Below are positions 23,900 through 40,805 of a DNA stretch of 64,000 nt, one piece after another (the stretch's first letter is position 1; every line of letters begins with the position of its first letter). The DNA lies in the NCBI RefSeq assembly GCF_026213295.1, contig NC_079420.1, positions 12,257,390 to 12,321,389 on the forward strand. Reading direction: 5' to 3'. The notes beneath the pieces are model-generated. The model did not search any database. It was not told where the DNA came from and saw only the letters and a program-made list of their open reading frames with translations. Origin of the DNA: Gadus chalcogrammus (taxonomy: Eukaryota; Chordata; Actinopteri; Gadiformes; Gadidae). A program made the position numbers and the translations under genes.

Positions 23900-24225
23900 G
23901 AAAGAGGGGGAGAGTGGAAAGAGGTGAGAGGGAGGGGGGAGAGAGGTGAGAGGGAGGGCAGTGAAAGGTGAGAGGGAGGGGGGTGAGAGGGAGGGGTGAG
24001 ATGGAGAGGGGGGGGGTGAGGGGAGATGGAGAGGGGGGGGGGTGAGGGGAGATGGAGAGGGGGGGGGGGTGAGGGGAGATGGAGAGGGGGGGGGGGGGTG
24101 AGGGGAGATGGAGAGGGGGGGGGGTGAGGGGAGATGGAGAGGGGGGGGGGGGGGGGTGAGGGGAGATGGAGAGGGGGGGGGGGGTGAGGGGAGATGGGGA
24201 GACAGAGAGAGAGAGAGAGAGAGAG
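23900..24225. repeat. G-rich minisatellite, GAGATGGAGAGGGGGGGGGG type
   Basis: About 7 units with G-runs of 8-15 bases separated by TGAGGGGAGATGGAGA. Strong quadruplex potential and probable copy-length assembly uncertainty. Confidence 0.92.
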
Positions 24226-24620
24226 GTAGATCCTAGAGCATTGTGTTTACAGCGTCTCCTGTCATAAAGCCGGCTGGAATAAGGACTGTGCTGCTGAACG
24301 TTGACCTCAGCTCAGGCGCTGCATGCTGATGAGTCCCCACTGAGATCAATTAAGCTGATCAGAACCCAGCTCTGATCAAAGAGAGTCAGCAGGGGGGAAG
24401 GTGGGGGGGAGAGGGGGGGAGAGAAAGCCTTAAGGAGGGTTCTGATATATGCTGCTCTAGATGCACCTAGACGGGCTCATCAGAACCCTGCCGTCCCAGC
24501 ATGCACTGCTGCGTATTACAGCCCTGATCTGCTGTGTGTGTGTGTTTGGAGAGATTGACACATAGATGGATGGATGTCAGTGTGTTTGTACGTGTCATGT
24601 TCTGGTCAACTTCTCCTCTC
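24226..24620. other. Unique intergenic sequence upstream of kcng
   Basis: Mostly non-repetitive (24230-24390). No exon seen; could hold regulatory sequence for the downstream gene, but nothing specific was identified. Confidence 0.4.
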
Positions 24621-24625
24621 CGCTT

Positions 24626-24626
<1 letters not shown>

Positions 24627-24690
<64 letters not shown>
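24627..24690. repeat. (CA)n microsatellite
   Basis: About 32 CA units. Confidence 0.96.
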
Positions 24691-24694
<4 letters not shown>

Positions 24695-24837
24695 TATGGT
24701 ATTCCTTCTCTTCTTGGCGTTGCTTTGCGACCACGAGCCTGCTCATTTGTGACCGCACACCATTTTTAAGTTGTTCCCCCCGCAGCCAATCAAATGTCTA
24801 AGACTAACAGCCAATTAGATGGCTTAGACTGAGTCTG

Positions 24838-25170
24838 CAGTCAGGTGACAGTAGGAGTGTCTGGTGTCTTCAGGTGACTTTAGGAGTGTCTTCAGGTGAC
24901 GATAGTGTCTTCAGGTGACGGTAGGAGTGTCTTCAAGTGACGGGAATGTCTTCAGGTGACGGTAGGAGTGTCTGAGTGAACATGGTTTCGGGATCTAGCC
25001 TTAAAGCAGAGGATTCTTATCTCAACGCTGGGAGGTTTAGTCACTCCCCCGTTACATCACTAAACCCGCTGAATAACCAACCCCGCTACGTCACTAAACC
25101 CGCTAAATCACCAACCCCGCTACATCACTAAACACCGCTACATCACTCAGCCCCGCCACTCAGCCCCGCT
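24838..25170. repeat. Two short minisatellites
   Basis: 24838-24980 repeats CTTCAGGTGACGGTAGGAGT. 25035-25165 repeats CCGCTACATCACTAAACCC. Confidence 0.8.
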
Positions 25171-25585
25171 GCACTGAGCTCAGCGCACGTGGACGGGCGG
25201 CGTCGCGCGGCGCAGGCGCGCTCCACGGCCGCGCCACGAGCCGTCCTGCAGCAGGATCACCGCGAGCTGAAGCGGGACACTTCTCCACTCGGACCGACAC
25301 TCGCCGTCCTCCTCCTCCACCTCCACCTCCTCATCTGCTCGGCCCAGTCCGTCTCCCTCGTTCCACTACCGAATACCGGAGCCACGGGGGTCCGCGTCGT
25401 CCACGGGAACGGAGAAGGAGGCGCGCTCAGTGTGTCCGGACGCGTCGTCCCGCCGTGGGGGGTCTGATGGAGAGCAGCGGGACCGCCTGATGAAGAGCAG
25501 CGGGACAGCCTGATGAAGAGCAGCGGGACCGCCAGCCCCTCAGGACCGTAACTCAACCAGCGATCCAGAGCTCCGCAGCGTCCCG
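25170..25585 (+). promoter_or_regulatory. kcng4: GC/CpG-rich leader and probable promoter region of kcng
   Basis: A CpG-dense block (GCGTCGCGCGGCGCAGGCGC near 25200) is followed by a candidate donor CCCG|GTAAAG after 25585. A matching acceptor CTCCTCCAG lies at 26220-26228. This fits a non-coding first exon for the channel gene that starts coding at 26829. The frame at 25189-25467 is not channel-like. Confidence 0.5.
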
Positions 25586-25797
25586 GTAAAGCAGCGGGTA
25601 TGTGTGTGATGATATAGTATAGGATGTTAATTAGAAACTAATTGTGTCTCAAGGTTACCCCGTCTTTGGCTTCAGCGGCTGCGTTCCACCAAACATGATT
25701 AGAGGCGCTAATTAACAACCCGACGCTTTAATATTTAATCCAAATTAAGACATCGAGGTTGGTCGCTATGCGTCGTTTCTGCTGTTTTTATTTGAAG

Positions 25798-25800
<3 letters not shown>

Positions 25801-25837
<37 letters not shown>

Positions 25838-26100
25838 GGGGCTGACTGGTGTGTGTGGTTGGGTTGACAGGATCCAATTTTATTGCAAGGTCAGACTATT
25901 TTTTAAACATAACGGGGTGTGTTCGCTTATTAAAACTCTGATGTTCCTCGTGACTCCCGACAGCCGACGGGGGGGCGGGGGGATGCTGACAACATCCGAC
26001 CTGCTCCTCAACTCCTAATAGTGTGTGTGTGTGTGTGAGAGTGCGTATGTGCGTGTGTGTGCCTTTGCGTGTCCGCGCGTGTGTGTGTGTGTGTGTCCTA
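25801..26100. repeat. GT microsatellites in the kcng 5' region
   Basis: GT runs at 25801-25835 and 26021-26098 with unique sequence between. Confidence 0.85.
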
Positions 26101-26364
26101 AAGTCCACTGAAGGCTCAACTGAATGAGAGGGTGAATAGAATCATCGATCCATCGTTGTGTAGAGTTCAGGCCGGTTGAGGACCGGTCTGTGTGTGTAAC
26201 TCCATCTCCTCTGGCTTCTCTCCTCCAGGCCTCCATCCTCATGTTCCCGTCGGTCCCGGGTCCTGGCTCCGCCCCCCCCACCCCCGAGCTCCGCCCCTGA
26301 CCCCTGATGGTTCCTGGCTCCGCCCCCCCTGGTCCGCTCTGGTGCCGGGTCCTGCTGGACCTCT

Positions 26365-26800
26365 AATCCAGGATCCTCTAGTCCAGACCCTCTAGACCAG
26401 ACCACCCAATCCAGACCCTGTAGTCCAGACCCTGTAGTCCAGACCCTCCAGTTCAGACCCTCTAGTCGAGACCCTCTAGTCCAGACCCTCTAGTCCAGAC
26501 CCTCTAGTCCAGACCCTGTAGTCCAGACTCCTGGTTCTCCTATATCTCCTCCGGTTCTCCTCCGGGTCCTCCTGGTCCTCCTGGTTCTCCTGGTCCTCCT
26601 GGTCCTCCTGGTCCCCCTGGTCCTCCTGGTTCCCCTGGTCCTCCTGGTTCCCCTGGTTCTCCTGGTCCTCCTGGTCCTCCTGGTCCCCCTGGTTCTCCTG
26701 GTTCTCCTGGTTCTCCTGGTTCTCCTGGTTTCCCTGGTTCTCTGGGTTCTCCTGGTTCTCCTGGTTTCCCTGGTCCTCTGGGTTCTCCTGGTTCTCCTGG
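26365..26800. repeat. CTAGTCCAGACCCT array followed by CCTGGT array
   Basis: 14-bp units (CTCTAGTCCAGACC) to about 26530. From 26560 to 26800 there are 9-bp units (GGTCCTCCTGGTTCTCCT) in the 5' leader of kcng. One + frame reads Gly-X-Y like collagen ([12 protein letters not shown]) but has no start codon and stops at TGA near 26804. Confidence 0.9.
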
Positions 26801-26828
26801 CTGCTGACCGGCCCCTCTCCATGCCACC

Positions 26829-26936
26829 ATGCCCATCATCAGCAACGCCAACCATGACTTCTCCAACCTGTCGCTCAGCGATGACAGCAGCCTGGACCAC
26901 ATGTTCACCGAGATCCCCGAGACGGAGACTGTCAAG
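26829..26936 (+). CDS. kcng4: kcng coding exon 1
   Basis: Encodes [20 protein letters not shown] and on to ETVK, cytosolic N-terminus with an acidic and Ser-rich stretch. Ends in phase 0. Confidence 0.85.
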
Positions 26937-28900
26937 GTAGGACCGCCTCTGAGCCCTGGGGAGCTACAGGGTTAGATAGTTCGATAGTTAGTGGTTAGTT
27001 GGTAGCTAGATAGTTAGAGTAGGCAGATAGTGAGTAGTTAGTGGTCGTTAGCAGCTAGATAGTTAGCATAGTGGATAGTGGTTAGTTAGATAGTTAGTAG
27101 TTATTGGTTAGTAGCTAGATAGTTAGAGTCAGATTACTAGATGGTCAGTTGTTGGTTAGTGAGATAGTGAGATGTTCAGATAGTTAACTAGTCAAGATAG
27201 TTATAGTAGTTAGCTAGTGTTGGGAAGATTTGGCCGCTCCATAACGTGTTAACAAATAAGGACATTGTCTATCACATGTTCCACTGGAACGAGGACAATG
27301 TGAATGTTTTCTGCCTCTGGTCCCGGCCTGTCTGGTCCCGGTCTGTCTGTCTGTCTGTCTGTCTGTGCCTGTTCTGTCTGGTCCCGGTCTGTCTGTCTCT
27401 CTGTCTGTCTGGTCCTGTTCTGTCTGGTCCTGGTCTGTCTGTCTGTCTGTCTGGTCCCGGTCTGTCTGTCTGGTCCTGGTCTGTCTGGTCCTGGTCTGTC
27501 TGTCTGTCTGTCTGGTCCTGGTCTGTCTGGTCCTGGTCTGCCTGGTCCTGGTCTGTCTGGTCCTGGTCTGTCTGGTCCCGGTCTGTCTGGTCCCGGTCTG
27601 TCTGGTCCCGGTCTGTCTGTCTGGTCCTGGTCTGTCTGGTCCTGGTCCTGGTCTGTCTGGTCCTGGTCTGTCTGGTCCTGGTCCGTCTGGTCCTGGTCTG
27701 TCCGGTCCTGGTCTGTCTGGTCCTGGTCTGTCTGGTCCTGGTCTGTCTTTATGGTCCTTGTCTGTCTATCTGGTCCTGGTCTGTTCCCCATGACTAGAGT
27801 ACTTGGAGGATCAATGAAGTGCTTGACGCAATCAGTCGTTCAGTAGAATCGAGTTTGTACCTCAATGTGTCCCATCCCTTTGTCTACTTTGTAAACTAAG
27901 TTGGAGGCACGAGGCCTCTCCAGAAGAAGTCCGGATTTGGAAGCTGTTCTTCATCGCTCTCCTCTTCATCGGCTGAACTAAATTCCAGTGTGAAGCAGAC
28001 CCTAATTAGAGTAGTTCTGCTGTTCATCCTCTCCCATTACTTTGATTAATTCATCCCCATTGACGAACAAGCAGAACCTCAAATGACCTCTGCTTTCAAA
28101 ATGAGTAAAAAAACGACATATTCCTTCCCTTAAAACACACTTTGACCTGTGTAAGGTTAGAGGAGGACCTCTTGTGTTTTTTTTATGACGTAAAATACAA
28201 GAGGAGAAAACTGGAAAAAATCTATAAGAAGGAGGGTAGTCAGGAGGGTGGTGTTTTGTCTCGAGGAGGATACCAGCGACTACTGGTCCATGAGTTTGAG
28301 TTTCTTTATTTATTCACATGAAGTGGTACGTATATTCCATGTTCAATTGACTATTGTATTACATTAACTGTGATGGCGTCCCTCTGCATGTGAACAAATA
28401 AATAAATAATTATTGATTCCCTCCGGCCACCGGAGGGCGTACTACAAGCAGTTAAAGCAGTTTAATCTCCCCTTGTCCACCAGGGGGCGTACTACAGTCA
28501 GATAAAGCAGTATAATCTCACTCTGTCCACGGGGGGCGTACTACAGTCAGATAAAGCAGTATTATCTCCCTCTGTCCACAAGGGGGCATACTACAATCAG
28601 GTAAAGCAGTATTGTTTCACTCTGTCCACCAGGGGGCGTACTTCAAGGAGATAAAGCAGTATAATCTCCCTCTGTCCACCAGGGGGTGTACTACAATCAG
28701 ATAAAGCAGTATAATATCCCTCTGGCCACCAGGGGGCGTACTACAATCAGATAAAGCTGTATAATTTCCCTCTCTCCACCAGGGGGCGTACTACAAGCGG
28801 GCTCAGCTGATCAGGCAGCCGGAGGATCTCCAGGCGGTGGACCACGGTGCCCTGGCGGTGATCAACGTGGGGGGAAACCGCTACACGCTGCCCTGGGAAA
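26829..28900 (+). CDS. kcng4: Silent Kv6-type K+ channel subunit (KCNG4, or KCNG2), N-terminal part only
   Basis: KCNG subunits do not conduct alone; they join Kv2 subunits at the plasma membrane and change their gating. Two coding exons are visible: 26829-26936 (36 codons, ending [14 protein letters not shown], donor AAG|GTAGGA) and 28783 onward ([15 protein letters not shown], then [17 protein letters not shown]). They join in phase 0. INVGGxRYxLPW is the start of the T1 tetramerisation domain and G(A/V)(F/Y)Y(R/K)RAQ is the KCNG leader. The start has a strong Kozak context (GCCACCATGC); an overlapping upstream ATG at 26821 is out of frame. Exon 2 is broken by the 100-N gap, so the rest of T1 and the S1-S6 core are absent. 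The wfdc1 neighbour favours KCNG4; slc66a2 on the other side favours KCNG2, its ohnolog. Confidence 0.82.
26970..27210. repeat. TAGTTAGTGGTTAGT minisatellite in kcng intron
   Basis: Irregular GTTAGTAGCTAGATAGTTAG units starting about 35 bp after the donor. Confidence 0.85.
27315..27785. repeat. 15-bp minisatellite, GTCTGTCTGGTCCTG
   Basis: About 30 units with GTCT insertions, in the kcng intron. Long frames on both strands are artefacts. Confidence 0.95.
27840..28420. other. Unique intronic sequence of kcng
   Basis: No exon or repeat recognised. Includes AT-rich segments (28100-28220, 28380-28415). Confidence 0.5.
28423..28782 (+). repeat. 50-bp tandem array made of splice-acceptor/CTCF-like units
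   Basis: Seven units precede the kcng exon 2 acceptor, at about 28423, 28473, 28522, 28571, 28621, 28671 and 28721, with the exon junction as the eighth (28771). Each holds (T)CTGTCCACCAGGGGGCGTAC followed by TACAATCAGATAAAGCAGTA, allowing for substitutions. The last unit continues as the exon (GGGGCGTACTACAAGCGG). The core CCACCAGGGGGCG also matches the CTCF consensus. Confidence 0.93.
28783..28900 (+). CDS. kcng4: kcng coding exon 2, truncated by gap
   Basis: Acceptor TCTCTCCACCAG at 28771-28782. Encodes [20 protein letters not shown] and on to NRYTLPWE, then Ns. The frame that continues past the gap is meaningless. Confidence 0.85.
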
Positions 28901-29000
28901 NNNNNNNNNNNNNNNNNNNNNNNNNNNNNNNNNNNNNNNNNNNNNNNNNNNNNNNNNNNNNNNNNNNNNNNNNNNNNNNNNNNNNNNNNNNNNNNNNNNN
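28901..29000. other. Assembly gap (100 N)
   Basis: Exactly 100 Ns, the usual placeholder for a gap of unknown size. It must hide at least the rest of the channel coding sequence and probably the wfdc1 promoter. Confidence 0.98.
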
Positions 29001-29122
29001 GACGGACGAGTTAGGAAACGCTTGTGGATTGGATTACTTAGACGAGCAGCCAAGAGAGACCAGCAGAGACCAGGAGAGACCAGGAGAGGAGCAGGGTTTG
29101 AGAGAGGAGAGGTCCGGGCTCC

Positions 29123-36781
<7,659 letters not shown>

Positions 36782-37135
36782 AGAGCCCCCCACAGACCCA
36801 GCCCTCCTGTCTCCGTCTGGGGACCCCCTGGACCACCCTGGACCACCTGGGCCCACCCTGGACCACCCTGGACCCCAAAGGACCCCCCCAGGACCACCCT
36901 GGACACCCCTGAAACCCCTGGACCCGGCAGACCCAGCCCTCTTGTCTCCGTCTGGGGATCACCCTGGACCACCCTGGACCCCATAGGACCCCGGTCCCCC
37001 CCACTCATTCCCCGGCCCCTTCGCCCCCCCCCCCCCCCCCCCCCCCCCTCCTCTCGCCCCCTCCCCCCCTCCCCCCCTCCCCTCGCCCCCCCTCCCCTCG
37101 CCCCCTCGCCCCCTCCCCCCCGCCCCCTCCATGGA
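36782..37135 (+). repeat. wfdc1: wfdc1 3' UTR with GGACCACCCTGGACC repeats and polyC
   Basis: C-rich ~12-17 bp units to ~36990. A C-run of about 27 bases starts near 37022, followed by CCCCTCG units. i-motif/quadruplex-prone. Confidence 0.85.
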
Positions 37136-37304
37136 CCCCGACGGCCTCTCGTCACATGCGGAGCCCCTCACATTCGATTGTTCGCAATGTGAATATTTTC
37201 TGACCAAAGAACCATTAGCAGGACTTTAAATACCTGGTGGCCAGGTCATGGACAGCGAGGACATGGAGGTCAGTCCAGGGATGTTCTGACTTCATCTGAT
37301 CTCA

Positions 37305-37505
37305 GAAATGGATCTATTCTTGACATCTTTCCTCCTCTTTTGGTCTCCTACTCTTCTACTCTCTCCTCTCTTCTACTCTCTCCTCTCCTCTCTCTTCCTC
37401 TCCTCCTCTCCTCTCTCCTGTTCTCTTCTCTCTTCCCCTCTCCTCTTGTCTCTTCTCCTCTCTCTCCTCTCCTCTTTCCTCTCCTCTCCTCTCCTCTCCT
37501 CTTCA
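37305..37505. repeat. CT-rich low-complexity tract
   Basis: CTCTCCTCTCCTCTTC-type sequence in the presumed wfdc1 3' region. Confidence 0.9.
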
Positions 37506-37904
37506 ACCCACAGCTAAATTTAAACGAGATGATGACATTCATTTTTCTGGATTAATGTTTTTTCAAATATTGCTAAATTTCAAAGCTGGGGTGATAACCC
37601 TGGGTCCACATTTACATTTTAACCAAATACATCTCCTGATCGAACGATCATTTTAATCAAGTCATATCCATGATCCAATATAAATAGAAACCCCTAGTTA
37701 TATCCCGAGGTATATAGGAGTGTTTCTGACTGGATACTGACGCCGACACAATGAAGCTATAACCAACGACATGTAAGAAAGTCATTTCTGTTCCTCTGTG
37801 ACGACGCCAGGGGTGCTGCGTGGGCCCCCGGCCTCAGAGCGGACACTGAGCTGCTCTGTGGAGAGAGAGCTGACGGGTCGAGGCTGACCAATGGTGCTAT
37901 CAGA

Positions 37905-37910
37905 AATAAA
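37905..37910 (+). terminator. wfdc1: Candidate polyadenylation signal for wfdc1
   Basis: AATAAA about 1.1 kb after the stop; a second lies at 38049-38054. Which one is used is unknown. Confidence 0.4.
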
Positions 37911-38360
37911 ACTCATCATACGCAGGAAACAGTCACAGTTTATTCATTGACTTCAACAGGATCTCCACCCTCCCCTCTCCATCAGGACATAGCTCCTCCA
38001 ACCAGAGGGCTCAGGGTGGAGTAGGGGCACCATCACACCACGACCAAGAATAAAATATGTCAGGCGCCTGATCCGTTTGAATGATATTTTGAATTCATAA
38101 CCGTATTGCGATATATACATCCATGTATAGGACCTGATTATCCTGTAATGAGTTATATTGATTATCAGACAACGCCATGGGGAGTTGGATTCAGATCTGA
38201 TTCTTCTGATTCAGGATTAGGTTGTAAGTCCGGACATCTTGCTCATGGACATTGGGGATGGAAACCAGAGCCTTGGAGAGCGGAGCTGTGTCTATGTAGT
38301 GTTACTCTGTGGTCTCCATGTTGTGGCCCGACTGCCTGGTCGGCCCTGGCGTGGGCAGGC

Positions 38361-38422
38361 TGGCCACTAGGGGGCGGTAGTTTGGGCATGGTGTGGGCAG
38401 ACTGGCCACTAGGGGGCGGTCG
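38361..38422 (+). promoter_or_regulatory. Tandem pair of CTCF-like motifs
   Basis: TGGCCACTAGGGGGCGGT occurs twice, 42 bp apart, within a short tandem duplication. The match to the CTCF consensus is close in both. Located downstream of wfdc1. Confidence 0.5.
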
Positions 38423-38760
38423 TCTGAGCCTGGTGTCGGCTTTCAGACCCCAGGCAGTGGCAGGTCTGCAGGGGCTTCAGGGGGGGCTTATCGTCTGGGT
38501 TTCATTACACAAGACCACCATTAAACATTCATGTTTGTATCTCTTACAGCCGGATCCCCTTCCAGGGAGCGGCAGCCCTTCACACACTAATCTGTGACCC
38601 GTACACTAACACAGAATGGAGAGATAAGCTCCCGGCTCCTGGCTCCAACGCCTTCCTGAACTGTCTCTCCTTGAGACTTCACACACTGAGGGGAACACCA
38701 CAATGGCTCTTGTGGAATGTGAGCCGATGATTGGTCGGCTCGGTTGTTAGATTCCACTAC

Positions 38761-38763
<3 letters not shown>

Positions 38764-38849
<86 letters not shown>

Positions 38850-38885
38850 GGGTGAGACAGACTAAAACTAACACTAACACACATG

Positions 38886-38910
<25 letters not shown>
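38764..38910. repeat. (CA)n microsatellites
   Basis: (CA)n 38764-38848 and a shorter run at 38878-38920. Confidence 0.96.
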
Positions 38911-38916
<6 letters not shown>

Positions 38917-39088
38917 ACACGCTTGTCCAGCAGACCGACCATTGTTTGGTTAAGCTGAAGACTCCGCCTTGGACACCTGACAGCGCCAGCCTAGAGTCGT
39001 GGGTTCAGTCCGTCTTGGTGATCATGTTCTAACGTTCATGAGAACATGAGGATGAGCTGATGTATGGATTGTCACTTTATTGAGCATC

Positions 39089-39120
39089 ATGAGCGCGTCG
39101 CGCAAGTCCACAGACAAAAG
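39089..39120 (+). CDS. Exon-like piece with start codon, possible dyrk4 5' exon
   Basis: ATG followed by SASRKSTDK, then a perfect donor AAAAG|GTGAGT. It joins in frame with the exon-like piece at 39774 (AG + C = Ser). The predicted N-terminus is very basic. Assignment to dyrk4 is inference from strand, position and phase. Confidence 0.35.
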
Positions 39121-39149
39121 GTGAGTAATGGTCCAAAACCAAACTCGCA

Positions 39150-39420
39150 CCTCTTCAGAGTTCACCTGGACCCCGCACAGCCCTTCCCAGCCCTCCTACT
39201 TATTGCATGTCGTAGTTATTTATAGGACTTAGTTGTGTAGCATCTTATCCTAGCTATCTTTGTTGGGAAATGGTTTTACCTAGTGGTTGCTAGTGTATGC
39301 CACTTGGTTCTATGGACATCCTTACTGTACCGACAGCGATATATTGTTGTTTCTCTTCTTCTAACAAATGTACTTATTGTAAGTTGCTTTAGATAAAAGT
39401 GTCTGCTGAATGCCCTAAAT
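39150..39420 (+). mobile_element. Retroposon 3' tail (L2-clade/SINE type)
   Basis: 39376-39415 reads TTGTAAGTTGCTTTAGATAA then AAGTGTCTGCTGAATGCCC, the tail shared by many teleost SINEs and their L2-clade partners. The upstream limit is a guess. Confidence 0.6.
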
Positions 39421-39599
39421 ATAACTTACTTGAAATTCTTTACTCTGTTGCATTATTTTGTAATGGTAAGGTTTATTTCTCATTGTATTACACTAAGCGT
39501 AGTCTAGGCAATCGACTGTAGTTCCTCCTTTACTAACAGACAAAGGAAAACCTGTTCATGTTCAGTCACGCAAAAATTAAAGCCAGTCAACGCCTGTGT

Positions 39600-39715
39600 C
39601 CCCAAGGGGTCAGTAGAGTGCAGGGGCCAGTAGAGAGCCCCCAGGGGTCAGTAGAGGGCCCATAGGGGGCAGTAGAGTGCCCCCAGGGGGCAGTAGAGGG
39701 CCCATCTCTGACAGG
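39600..39715. repeat. AGGGGGCAGTAGAGGGCCC repeats, partly CTCF-like
   Basis: Five irregular units; CCCCCAGGGGGCAGTAGAG resembles a CTCF core. Confidence 0.7.
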
Positions 39716-39773
39716 GTCATACATTCCATGGTTTGTTCTCAAACCACCCCTTTACTAACTGATCTCCTCACAG

Positions 39774-39846
39774 CAAAAATGTCTCCAGGAAAGTCCCGGA
39801 GAAGTTCAGGAAGGAGAAAGTCAGACGGTTCCCTCTGCTGATAAAG
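39774..39846 (+). CDS. Exon-like piece, possible dyrk4 5' exon
   Basis: Bounded by CTCCTCACAG and AAAG|GTAAGC. In the frame set by the 39089 piece it reads SKNVSRKVPEKFRKEKVRR and FPLLIK with no stop, ending in phase 0, which fits the dyrk4 exon at 45723 or 49864. The basic RKEKVRR stretch could be a nuclear signal. No homologue was recognised with certainty. Confidence 0.38.
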
Positions 39847-39847
39847 G

Positions 39848-40142
39848 TAAGCCTAAGGTTAAAGTAGGATTAGGAGATAGCCTCAGGTTAAAGTAGGATT
39901 AGGAGATAGCCTCAGGTTAAGGTAGGATTAGGAGATGGCCTCAGGTTAAAGTAGGATTAGGAGATGGCCTCAGGTTAAGGTAGGATTAGGAGATAGCCTC
40001 AGGTTAAGGTTGGTTTAGGAGATAGCCTTAGGTTAAAGAACGTTGAGGAGATAGCCTCAGGTTAAGGTAGGTTTAGAAGATAGCCTAAGGTTAAAGAACG
40101 TTTAGGAGATATCCTAAGGTTAAAGAAGGATTAGGAGATAAC
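39848..40142. repeat. ~30-bp minisatellite after an exon-like donor
   Basis: About 10 units of AGGTTAAAGTAGGATTAGGA plus GATAGCCTC, starting within ~10 bp of the candidate donor at 39847. Confidence 0.93.
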
Positions 40143-40805
40143 AGCGTGGTTCTAGTGTTCCTCTGTGAGTTCTAGTGTTCCTCAGCATGGTTCTAGTGTT
40201 CTAGTGTTCCTCAGCGTGGTTCTAGTGTTCCTCAGTGGGGTTATAGTGTTCCTCAGCGTGGTTCTAGTGTTCCTCAGTGGGGTACTAGTGTTCCTCTTTG
40301 TGGTTCTAGCGTTCCCAGCGTCATTCTAGTGTTCTAGTGTTCCTCTGTGGGGGTCTAGTGTTCCTCTTTGTGGTTCTAGCGTTCCCAGCGTCATTCTAGT
40401 GTTCTAGTGTTCCTCTGTGGGTTCTAGTGTTCCTCGGCGGGGTTCAGGTGTTCTAGTGTTCCTCAGTGTGTTTCAAGTGTTCCTCTGTGGGTTCTAGCGT
40501 TCTTCTGTTGGGTTCTAGTGTTCCTCAGAGTGGTTCTAGTGTTCCTCAGCGTGGTTCTAGTGTTCCTCAGCGTGGTTCTAGTGTTCCTCTGTTGGGTTCT
40601 AGTGTTACTCTGTGGGGTTCTAGTGTTCCTCAGCATGGTTCTAGTGTTCCTCTGTTGGGTTCTAGTGTTCCTCTGTTGGGTTCTAGTGTTCCTCAGCGTG
40701 GTTCTAGTGTTCCTCAGCGTGGTTCTAGTGTTCCTCTGTTGGGTTCTAGTGTTACTCTGTGGGGTTCTAGTGTTCCTCAGCGTGGTTCTAGTGTTACTCC
40801 TGTGA
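40143..40805. repeat. 21-bp minisatellite, GTTCTAGTGTTCCTCAGCGTG
   Basis: About 31 units. Because 21 is a multiple of three, several frames stay open (Ser/Val- and Arg/Thr-rich); artefacts. Confidence 0.95.

Noticed and set aside
26490..26935. Minus-strand Gly/Glu/Pro (collagen-like) frame
   Set aside because: Antisense of the CCTGGT array and of kcng exon 1; no splice sites or collagen context.
27246..27846. Four ~180-aa frames on both strands
   Set aside because: All derive from the 15-bp GTCTGTCTGGTCCTG repeat, which keeps every frame open.
38106..38597. 163-aa + strand frame after wfdc1
   Set aside because: No domain or splice support, and it spans the duplicated CTCF-like motifs; likely chance.
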